A DNA stretch of 24,172 bases, taken from contig JANBPT010000748.1 in assembly GCA_027575765.1 (NCBI GenBank), positions 1 to 24,172 of the forward strand, given 5' to 3'. A model generated the notes under the pieces. The model did not search any database and had not been told where the DNA came from. It worked only from the letters and a program-made list of their open reading frames with translations. The position numbers and the translations under genes are program-made. Source of the stretch: Tieghemiomyces parasiticus (Eukaryota > Kickxellomycota > Dimargaritomycetes > Dimargaritales > Dimargaritaceae). This document shows, in pieces, positions 1 to 7,560 of the stretch. The number at the start of each line of letters is the position of its first letter. Positions within the stretch are counted from its first letter, which is position 1.

Positions 1-3000
1 CCAACAAACCCAGTGCCTTTTCAACTGGCAGAGACCCTCTGGTGGGTCCCAAGGCCGCTACTGCCCACCCACCCAAGCTGAAGCCCTCCGACTTCCCTCC
101 CCGCCCGCGCACACGTGCAGCTATAGCCTTACGCCGGGCTAGTATGGGTATGGTTACACCTGACCTGACCTCCACCCACCTGCCACCTGTGGCACCCAGC
201 CAAACCAGCCTCACCACCACAGTGGAGGCCACCCAAGCCACCATCAACCTTGAATTCCCAGTGGAGACAAAGACAGCCAGCCCCTCCTCCACTAGTGCAG
301 CAGACTCGGCCTTTGCTGACCTGTTTGGCATTGCCCTGGGCCAATCTGGCCACACTATCCCTGCTACCCAGAATACCAGTGGCCTCCCCTCTGCAGAGAA
401 GGAGCCCCAGGCAATGCCTCCCCCCTCCTCTCCTGGTAAGGCCACTCCCATGGCCAAGCCCACCCACCCCAGTGAGTCTGGCCCCCTCCCAGACCACCCA
501 GCTCCCACCAACCCTGTGACTGGGAATGGGAGTACAGTCCAATCAGCCCCACAGCCACCCACCACCCACCAACCCAAGTCCACCAGCCAAGCCAGCCTGG
601 TGTCAGCCACTTCCAGGGCCAAGCCTGCCCCCTTCACAGAAGAGGGAATTGTCAATCTCATTGGCAGCTTCCTAACTCACAAGGCCCACCTAATCTGTAT
701 GGGCTGCCAGGCCCAAGGCACAGTGAACCGCAATGGATCTGCACGTTCCAAGATGGCACCTCCCCAGTTCAAGTGTGGCCGCAAAGAGTGCCAACGTACC
801 TACACTGCCTACCAGATGAGAAGCCAGCTGGCTACCCTCTCCTCCTCTCCCACTGTGAACCAGTGCCCATCCCAGCCTCCCCTCCCCTTCCCCTCTGTGG
901 AAATGGTGGCCCCGCCCAGAAAGGAAATGGCTGTCTCTCCCCCCAGCACCCACCACTCCCCCTCCATGATGGAAAGTGCGCCAAACAGCCCCAGCCCTGC
1001 CCTGCCCATGCCATCTAAGCCCACCCCAGCCACCCAAGGCCCTGTGACTGCTATGCCAGCTGCCCACCCTATGCCGGCAGAAATGTTTATGCTTACACTT
1101 AAGAAAAACATGGCTGCCTACATGACTGCAGCCCCCCAGCGTGGCATCCAACTGTCCCCAGCTGCTCTGACCATGGCCAACTCATTCCTGGAGGAATTGC
1201 AGGTCGAAATTACCAAAACCAACCCCCCAGCTCAAAGTCTCCAGAACACTTTAACTGGTAAAGTGAGCAATCTCCCTGCCTGGCAGCCTGCGCCTCCACC
1301 TGTGGCTAAAGGCCCCTCCCCCCCTTCTGCTACCTATGCTGCTATGGCGGCCAAGTCAGCACCCCCCACTCATCATACACCCTCAGCCAAGAACCTCAAG
1401 GCTGTGGCCCATGCCTTCTCACCCCCCTCAGGCCCCACTGGATTTGAGTACACATTCCTCCCTGTGAGATCCAACCAGACCCGGCAGCAGATCCTCAAGA
1501 CCCTGGCTGCTGCAAATATTGCCCGAAATCGACTCCATGATGTTTATTTCCCAGCCCGTAATGTCTGTGCAATCCTCACCCACCGTGCCTACACAGCCAC
1601 CCTCCACCAGACACTCCAGACAGCTGGGGTTAGCCCCATGGATTACGACCCTGGTGCCGCCTCCAACCTAGCCAACCCAGCCTACAGCCACCTGCCAGAA
1701 TCTGAGCGGTCTACAAAAATCCAGGCAATTTGGAAGGCCCACCTGGCCCGTACAGTTGCCTCAGCTCGCCCCTCATCCTGCCACCCCATTGCCAAATCCT
1801 TCCATGAGGCGGGCTGGTTTACCCTTGAGGAAGCTAGAACTGCTGTAAAGCAAAACCCCCAGGTCCAGCAGCCATCCCCCATCCACCACCCAACTGCACC
1901 TGCATCAGCGGCTGCACCCCCTGCATCAAGCGCTGCACCGGAGCCAAAATTAATTTCAGATAATTTAGGCCTGAAGTTGATCACTCCCCCCAGCCCTGAC
2001 CTGACCAGTAGTCCTGCTCTGACCCGACCTGATGCACCAGCCCTGACCCTCACCCCTCCTGTACCCTGCTCCGAGCCTTCCAACCCCCAATGTTGAAGCT
2101 CACACTTTGGAATGCCACTGGACTGGGTGATAAGGCTATTGATGAAGTAACCTCCTACACCTTGCAGGAGAACTCTGATATGATCCTGATTACTGAGTCG
2201 TGGCTCCTGCCTGGTGCCCACCTACCAACCCACTGGCGCCAGATACACACCTATGGCATCCAGCCCCCCAATTCAAATCGTGGTTCCCTGGGAATTACTG
2301 CCCTAATTAACCCACACTTTTCGACCCCCATCATCCAGCTACCCTCCCCCTCTCCCTATGTCCTCTCCTTGCGACTCCCCTCCCTCTTGATCCACTGTGT
2401 CTATGCCCCACCCAGCCTGTCACCAGCCGAATTTTGCTCAGTTTTGGAATTGCTCACTATGAATGAGTTTACCATTATCTGTGGCGATTTTAATGCCCGC
2501 CTAGGCCCAATAATAGGGGATACACGCAGTAATAACAGGGCACCGGACTTTTTCTCATGGATTTCGACTCACAACCTCACCCTCCACAACTCTACTCTTG
2601 CCTATGGTCTCCCTACTTTCATCCGCCAATCACCAACTGGCCTGCAATCCAGCACCATTGACTTCTTTCTTACAAACTTCTCACCAAACGTGCCTACCTT
2701 ATTTATTGACCCAATCACAGATATTTTATCTGCCCATCGTTTTTTGCACTTTTCGTTTTGCCCACCAGCCCCACCAACCAGTACCTCACGACCCCACCAC
2801 CGCCGCCTATGGAACATGTCCTCCCTGACTGATCAACCTGCCTGTGATGCCTATGTGACAACCTTCACTGCTGCAATTGCCCCCCTGACTGCCAAGATAT
2901 CCAATATTTTCATGTTTCCAGGTGCAGTTCGACCCCCACAGGTAGAGAACATCATGGCCGACCTATACAGCATCCTGTACACCTCCTTGGAGTCGACCAT

Positions 3001-4059
3001 AGGCCCCCGCAAGCCCCGCCCCCGCCACTGGAAATGGTTCTGGACCCCACATCTGGCCAAGCTCAGCAGGGCCCGAAATTGTGCCTATAAAGCATGGTTT
3101 CAGGCCCAAGCAGACCTCCGCCTCCTACACTGGGGGACATACAAGAAGGCCCAAGACACGTTTGTCAGGGCCCTCCACAAGGCACGTAACAAGTCCTTCC
3201 GTGATTTCTGTGAGTCCTTGGAACGTAATCCTGCCACTGCCATCAGATCCACCAAGGCCATCCTCCGCCGCCGGACCCCAGCAATCAGTTTTGCCCACCC
3301 AGATGGTGCCCAGGCCTCTGCTGACACCATGGCCAGCCACCTGAGGCAGGTCTACAATGGCCACCTCCTGCCTGATCCACTGGCCACCCACCCACGACCC
3401 CAGCCATCTGCCACTACTCCATTCCCAGTATCTGTGGAGATGGTTTATGATGCAATCATGGCATCCCCCCTGCGCAAGGCCCCAGGTGCTGATCATGTAC
3501 GTGCTGAAGCCCTACAGCCCATAGCCACTCCCTTGGCCCCAGCCCTGCATGGCCTGTTCTCCCTGTGCTGGTTGACTGGCTATGCCCCCCAGGCATGGCG
3601 CCTAGCCCAGGCTGTCCCAATCTACAAGAAGGGTGATCAAGCTGACCCAGGTAATTTTCGTCCAATCTGCCTCACATCTGTGCTGCGTAAGATATTTGAG
3701 CGCTGCCTGCTTGGGGAAGTGGTGGACCACTCTCCAGCCATTGACATTGCCCAAGGTGGCTTCCGACTCCAACGTGGTGCACTAGATCAAGCCATGTGTC
3801 TGCAGACCCTCATCCACCAGTTCAAGGCAACCCATGGCCACCCCCCAGTCCTGGCCTTCCTGGACATCAAGGCAGCATATGACACAGTGGACAGGGTAGC
3901 CATTTGGCAAGCACTCTCCCATGGTTCCATGGCTCCTAACCTCCTGGCCCTCCTCCAGAGTCTGTTTGATGACTTCAAATTGGAGGTGATTCTCCACAAT
4001 TGTCAATCTGCAGCCTTTACACCCACCACAGGGATTCTCCAAGGGACTGTCCTTAGTCA
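1..4059 (+). mobile_element. Non-LTR (LINE) retrotransposon, both ends incomplete
   Basis: Two overlapping plus-strand ORFs form a classical two-ORF LINE: ORF1 with a zinc ribbon, then ORF2 with an apurinic-type endonuclease and a reverse transcriptase. The 5' end lies beyond the window because ORF1 is open at the edge. The 3' end is lost: RT homology stops at 4057-4059, directly after motif B, and unrelated foldback DNA follows. The YADD-type motif C, the RT thumb and any 3'UTR or tail are missing. The copy cannot be autonomous. The endonuclease-plus-RT layout is that of the Jockey/I/L1-like group; the exact clade cannot be decided by eye. The sequence is rich in CA/TG and poor in CpG compared with host genes. 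Confidence 0.9.
3..2096 (+). CDS. LINE ORF1 protein with zinc ribbon (5' partial)
   Basis: The frame is open from position 3 and the first ATG is at 144, so the true start may lie left of the window. Residue numbers here count from the GTG at 42. The protein is dominated by Pro/Ser/Thr/Ala-rich low-complexity sequence. One clear structured motif is present: C219-x2-C222-x22-C245-x4-C250, with NRNG between the Cys pairs and QRTYTA after the last. This is a four-Cys zinc ribbon rather than the CCHC knuckles of many LINE ORF1/gag proteins. A second conserved-looking block (about residues 475-620) may be an RNA-binding or oligomerisation domain, but I cannot name it. ORF1 proteins normally bind element RNA and act as nucleic-acid chaperones; that role is inferred here. 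It ends in TGA at 2094-2096, inside the ORF2 start region. Confidence 0.75.
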   Translation, partial: NKPSAFSTGRDPLVGPKAATAHPPKLKPSDFPPRPRTRAAIALRRASMGMVTPDLTSTHLPPVAPSQTSLTTTVEATQATINLEFPVETKTASPSSTSAADSAFADLFGIALGQSGHTIPATQNTSGLPSAEKEPQAMPPPSSPGKATPMAKPTHPSESGPLPDHPAPTNPVTGNGSTVQSAPQPPTTHQPKSTSQASLVSATSRAKPAPFTEEGIVNLIGSFLTHKAHLICMGCQAQGTVNRNGSARSKMAPPQFKCGRKECQRTYTAYQMRSQLATLSSSPTVNQCPSQPPLPFPSVEMVAPPRKEMAVSPPSTHHSPSMMESAPNSPSPALPMPSKPTPATQGPVTAMPAAHPMPAEMFMLTLKKNMAAYMTAAPQRGIQLSPAALTMANSFLEELQVEITKTNPPAQSLQNTLTGKVSNLPAWQPAPPPVAKGPSPPSATYAAMAAKSAPPTHHTPSAKNLKAVAHAFSPPSGPTGFEYTFLPVRSNQTRQQILKTLAAANIARNRLHDVYFPARNVCAILTHRAYTATLHQTLQTAGVSPMDYDPGAASNLANPAYSHLPESERSTKIQAIWKAHLARTVASARPSSCHPIAKSFHEAGWFTLEEARTAVKQNPQVQQPSPIHHPTAPASAAAPPASSAAPEPKLISDNLGLKLITPPSPDLTSSPALTRPDAPALTLTPPVPCSEPSNPQC

Positions 4060-4279
4060 CTGTGCTGATATTAGGCCCAAGTCTAATACCATACCCAAAA
4101 GGCTATTCTACTATCACAGAATTTATGGTTCTGAAACAGTAGACTTGGACTTTACCTTGGGAAAATCTAATGTGGTGGCTCCCAATCACCACACCTCTAC
4201 CTCTGCTCTATCCCAAACCCAGCAACTTGGTAGCCATTTGGTTACTGGTGTATGCTTAGGCTTTACTCAATTGTATTAA
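2090..4279 (+). pseudogene. LINE ORF2: endonuclease plus truncated reverse transcriptase, 3' end chimeric
   Basis: ATG at 2090 overlaps the ORF1 stop. Residues 1-220 form an exonuclease-endonuclease-phosphatase (APE-like) domain: N8, E36 in ITESWL, GDFNARLG with D133 and N135, D191 in STIDFFLTN and H216. The terminal motif reads SAH instead of the usual SDH. The reverse transcriptase covers about residues 455-656: PLRKAPGADHV, PIYKKGD, NFRPICLTS, motif A LAFLDIKAAYD (catalytic D592) and motif B GILQGTVLS (648-656). After S656 the reading frame runs by chance into a foldback element and ends at 4279. Motif C (YADD type), the thumb and the C-terminal region are absent, so polymerase activity is not expected. 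An intact enzyme would perform target-primed reverse transcription. The 73 residues after 656 are translated foldback DNA. Confidence 0.9.
4060..4193 (+). repeat. Left arm of 134-bp inverted repeat
   Basis: Begins CTGTGCTGATATTAGG. Base x pairs with base 8709-x. The first 97 bases are perfect; the four mismatches all lie in the inner 37 bases. It contains no CpG. Confidence 0.95.
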
Positions 4280-4515
4280 ATGTCCTATCCTGGTACTGAT
4301 CAAAGACTGACAGGTACTGCAAATAGCCCCACATGATTCTTTCACATACACAGCACTAAGTATTCCTTTCCTGCACATAAACAAGCTGCCTACCCACCAC
4401 AGCCAGGTACAACAGGCACACTGCCAATTCCTTTAGATGGCTACTGGCAGGCAGACCAGGACCTGTATACCATCCTACCTCCTGATACCTTAGAGTGCAG
4501 TGTAGAGAGGGGTAT

Positions 4516-4649
4516 TGTGGTGATTGGGAACCACCACATTAGATTGTCTCAGGGTAAAGTCCAAGTCTACTGTTTCAGAACCATAAATTCTGTGATAGTA
4601 GAATAGCCTTTTGGGTATGGTATTAGACTTGGGCCTAATATCAGCACAG
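4516..4649 (-). repeat. Right arm of 134-bp inverted repeat
   Basis: Reverse complement of 4060-4193 with four mismatches. Its last bases before unique sequence are CAGCACAG. Similarity fades into gapped CT-rich sequence just inside the arm (about 4500-4515 against 4194-4210). Confidence 0.95.
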
Positions 4650-5316
4650 GTATGCAATGCTACAGCCCAAGGTCCAATGCAGTTGGAGTGCTGATAGTAT
4701 CCTTCCCTTGAAAGCCTGCCAGGGTATCTGGGGTTGCCACCACTCAGTCCCATGACACAGGGACCTACATTGCCATGTAGTATCACCAAACTCAAAGAAT
4801 GACCATAATATATCACTTTTGAATTAGAGAATTCTACATATATATATATATGTTTATCACATACTAAACCTGTGAGATAGTCTACCACTTGAAAGGGTAC
4901 TGCTCTCACTATCTTTCAAGACAATAGTGTAAATCAAGGTGGAAAACTAATGGGCAAAAGGTATGGGCCAATCAGAGTGTGTTAGTTTCCAGACATGGCC
5001 ATTATCATGTACACATAGTCAGATAACTGTCTAATGGGTCAACTGCCAATATAATCTGACATTAAATAAACAAAACTTCATGTTTCATAAATACTAACTT
5101 AATCTTGTGATACTAAAAATAAGGTGGATTAAGAGGGTAGAGTGTGTAGGGCTACGGTGCTTGACCAGCTGGCCTCAACTGCTGGTCATTGACCATGGGG
5201 ATAGGGTGTGTGGACTATATAAGTGGGTCAAAAGCGTTCTACATGTTGAGCTATGCGGTGTGAGCCTGGAGCTCGGTAGGGCGGTGACCGCGAGGAGGGG
5301 GGGGGATACTGTGCTG
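4650..5316. other. AT-rich gene-free stretch, CpG-free up to 5154
   Basis: I see no gene, RNA or recognisable transposon protein here. A short (TA)n run lies at about 4837-4851. CpG is absent until 5155-5156, after which CpGs return at normal density (several between 5230 and 5300). The transposon-like island therefore probably ends near 5150. A G9 tract lies at about 5297-5305, just before the tRNA-Thr terminator. Confidence 0.6.
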
Positions 5317-5322
5317 AAAAAA
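5317..5322 (-). terminator. Pol III terminator of tRNA-Thr
   Basis: A6 on the plus strand reads as T6 on the minus strand, four bases past the tRNA 3' end, as expected for RNA polymerase III termination. Confidence 0.85.
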
Positions 5323-5325
5323 TGA

Positions 5326-5397
5326 TGCCCACTGGCGGATTCGAACCACCGATCTTCTGTTTACGAGACAGACGCTCTACCACTGAGCCAAGCAGGC
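5326..5397 (-). tRNA. trnT(CGU): tRNA-Thr, anticodon CGT
   Basis: A complete 72-nt minus-strand cloverleaf. The acceptor stem GCCTGCT/AGTGGGC has seven pairs including two G-T wobbles, with discriminator A. The D arm is GCTC-AGTGGTA-GAGC, the anticodon stem TCTGT/ACAGA with loop CTCGTAA, and the T arm GGTGG-TTCGAAT-CCGCC. Anticodon CGT reads the Thr codon ACG. A-box and B-box promoter sequences are intact (GGCTCAGTGGTAG; GGTTCGAATCC) and there is no intron. Confidence 0.95.
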
Positions 5398-6204
5398 AGC
5401 TGTGTCGTGTGGAGCTCAGATAGTAACTGGTGTCTTGAAGATTCCTGGTGGGTAAGCACAACTACCTAGACACGCTAACGCGTCGTTAACCCCACCAGGG
5501 AATGCAAACGCGTCTCCAAAAGACATGGGAAAATCCCTACACCTGTAGAACGCAGATCCGGCCAACCCCCCACCAATAGGCAGCAGGATTTCCCATGACT
5601 TTAGTTTCATACTTTTCGATTTTATTAGTTTCATCTGAGGTTGCAAATAAGTTATCCACCAGCCTAAGTAACTGAGGCGACCAAAACTATGGTTTAGAGA
5701 ACATATATTATTTTATCTTATATAAGGCCCAAGCTTTTACACCTAATAGCTCGGGGAGTGTTTTTCCCTACCCTGCCTTGGGGTACCTAGTTCTATTATA
5801 ACCAATTTTATTCTCTATTCTTCACAGTTGCTCTTGCGCACAGGGCCTATAAATCGGCTTATTTTATATTTGATTAACTGCCAATCTTATCAGGTTTGGA
5901 TATCATTTGATCGTGTTGGCGCGTGATTTATACCACGGGCTGTCACTTTATCATAGGGACAGCCACCTGGGTTTATTATTTACCATCATTATCATAATCC
6001 AGATGCTCACTTCACTTTTTGTGCTTGCATCTTTAACAAGTATAAATATGGCCACCATGTCTCTTCAACAATAACAACAGATTGTGATCCAATTTGATAG
6101 TATATCCATTAATTCCATTTTCCATGATAATTGCCACAAGCAACATCATTATCAACTAATTCTGACTGTCCACAATATAATATTAAAGTGTACCATAATA
6201 AGAG
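5398..6204. other. AT-rich intergenic stretch
   Basis: No gene recognised. It contains two imperfect inverted repeats at 5441-5599, annotated separately. The rest is AT-rich unique sequence with no convincing ORF. Confidence 0.5.
5441..5599. repeat. Two successive imperfect inverted repeats
   Basis: First: 5441-5453 (ATTCCTGGTGGGT) against the complement of 5489-5503, with two one-base gaps; a small hairpin, taacg-cgt-cgtta (5476-5488), is nested inside. Second: 5522-5536 (GACATGGGAAAATCC) against the complement of 5586-5599, with one mismatch and one gap. They may be remnants of a small foldback element or chance structure. Confidence 0.45.
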
Positions 6205-6606
6205 CAGAGGTATCCAAATCCGCAATGCAAAGGGAAATTGGATACCTATTGATGGAGTTACTAAACTAATAAAATCTGTAAATGTGTAACAACAAGTAAG
6301 CTTTAATGGAATATTGATACTAGATTTTACTAAGATAATGCAAACGGATGGCACTATGGGATAAGAATAATGGAAAAAGCCACTGGACCCTATGTTGCCT
6401 ACTTGGGTCTGGCTTATTTACTGTGACTATAATAAATGATCTACTACTATTGGCGGAGAACCCAACTAGGCTTCTGTCTCTTCCAGACCCTCTCCCAGTG
6501 GCTGTCTGCTCTCATTCTTTGCTTTTCCTTTATTGGAGGTATGGGTGCAACCTATTACAAGTGCTCAAAGGCACAAGCCATGCTTGGCTTCACAAAATTG
6601 TGATGG
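6205..6606 (+). repeat. Diverged direct repeat, copy 1
   Basis: Colinear with 7081-7479 at a constant offset of 876-878 bases over ~400 bases. Anchors: GGTATCCAAATC at 6209; a 19-base identical word at 6343-6361 (copy 2: 7221-7239); 6394-6413, matching 7271-7290 at 18 of 20; a CT-rich block near 6465-6505; and CTTGGCTTC near 6584. It encodes no recognisable protein. Several sites that are CpG in copy 2 are TpG or CpA here. Confidence 0.75.
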
Positions 6607-7080
6607 GTTCTAAGTACTTTTAAAAGGGTCTGGTGTTTACTAGGGAAGAAGAAGCGGCAAATACTTGTTATTTTATTTAGTAGTGCAAGAACAGGTGTCC
6701 TTTTATAGAGATGGCAGTCAAGAATAAAGAACAGTAAAATGATGGTGAAGAAAGACTGAATGGTGGAAAAGGAAAAAAAATATGATGGTTATCAGAGGAT
6801 ACCAAATAATATGGTTAATCAAAGAAAGTAGAAGTGTAAGATGGATTAACTGGTAGAAGTATCAAGAATAAGAATTGTTAGAGATGTATTAGGCTGTGAT
6901 AGCATAGCGGACTAAAGGTATCCCGTGTTCATCATGAGTTAGAGTATCAGAGGGGTTGGTAGGCGGCATTAGAGGTGCCATCATCACAACATTGTATAGC
7001 GAGCCGGTATTGGAGAGCCGGTCCCGCTTCCAAAAGAACCTCCAGGATGAAATGGAGTATTCAGGAATAGACTGTCAGAG
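6607..7080. other. AT-rich spacer between repeat copies
   Basis: No gene found. The first part is A- and AG-rich (6640-6900) and the second part more balanced (6900-7080). No tRNA or coding signal is visible. Confidence 0.5.
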
Positions 7081-7479
7081 TGGGGGTATCCAAATCTGTA
7101 ACGCAAGGTGGCTTCAGCAAACTATTAGCGGAGTTATCACCACAAGAAAACCATCAAACGTGTAGCGATAATCGAGCTTAAAAGAATATTGGTACTAGGT
7201 TTACTTAGAGAAATAGTGTCAACGGATGGCACTATGGGACAGGAAAAACGAAAAAAGCTGTAAGCCCTGTGTTGCATACTTGGGTCCGGCATATAAACTA
7301 TGGCTAAATATGAATTATATACGGTTATTGTTCGAGGGCCTAGCTAGGCCCCCGTCTCTCCCGGGCCTCTCCCAGAGGTCGTTCAGTTTCTATTTATCTT
7401 TTCTCTCGTTTTATGTATAGACGCGGCCTACTACAACTCTTAAAGTGAAGAAGCTGTGCTTAGCTTCTCAAATATAGCA
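7081..7479 (+). repeat. Diverged direct repeat, copy 2, ending at tRNA-His
   Basis: The partner of 6205-6606. Its recognisable similarity ends with CTTAGCTTCTCAAATATA at 7459-7476, only a few bases before the mature tRNA-His 5' end at 7480. It retains more CpG sites than copy 1. I could not define clean TG...CA ends or a target duplication, so it may be a solo-LTR remnant, another tRNA-linked element, or a segmental duplication of tRNA upstream DNA. Confidence 0.7.
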
Positions 7480-7550
7480 GCCATTGTAGTATAGTGGCAG
7501 TACGTCGCGTTGTGGCCGCGCTGACGCTGGTTCGATTCCAGCCAATGGCA
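7480..7550 (+). tRNA. trnH(GUG): tRNA-His, anticodon GTG
   Basis: A complete 71-nt cloverleaf. The acceptor stem GCCATTG/CAATGGC is perfect, with discriminator A. The D arm is GTA...TAC, the anticodon loop TTGTGGC with anticodon GTG, and the T arm GCTGG-TTCGATT-CCAGC. The outermost anticodon-stem pair is a T27-C43 mismatch, and the D loop is one base shorter than in the yeast gene. There is no intron. The extra 5' G(-1) of eukaryotic tRNA-His is not encoded and would be added after transcription. Confidence 0.93.
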
Positions 7551-7554
7551 TCTA

Positions 7555-7560
7555 TTTTTT
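7555..7560 (+). terminator. Pol III terminator of tRNA-His
   Basis: T6 begins five bases after the tRNA 3' end, in the normal position for a Pol III terminator. Confidence 0.85.

Larger units (their letters stand above)
4060..4649. mobile_element. Foldback/MITE-like element at the break in LINE ORF2
   Basis: Two inverted arms enclose a ~320-base centre with no transposase-sized ORF. The arms are 4060-4193 and 4516-4649, 130 of 134 positions identical, and the outer 97 bases (4060-4156 against 4553-4649) are perfectly complementary. The left arm starts immediately after RT motif B. The total of 590 bases and lack of coding capacity fit a non-autonomous DNA transposon or foldback element. I could not identify an unambiguous target-site duplication, and the sequence to the right of 4649 does not resume the LINE. 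The true element may therefore extend further right, or a deletion followed insertion. The superfamily is not assigned. Confidence 0.7.

Noticed and set aside
129..1151. Minus-strand ORFs of 60-153 residues inside the LINE
   Set aside because: Shadow frames of ORF1: Gly/Trp/His-rich translations caused by its C-rich, stop-poor composition.
4490..4909. Minus-strand 139-residue ORF whose C-terminal half matches the ORF2 tail
   Set aside because: The match is the inverted-repeat arm read in both orientations, not a protein domain. The rest has no family resemblance.
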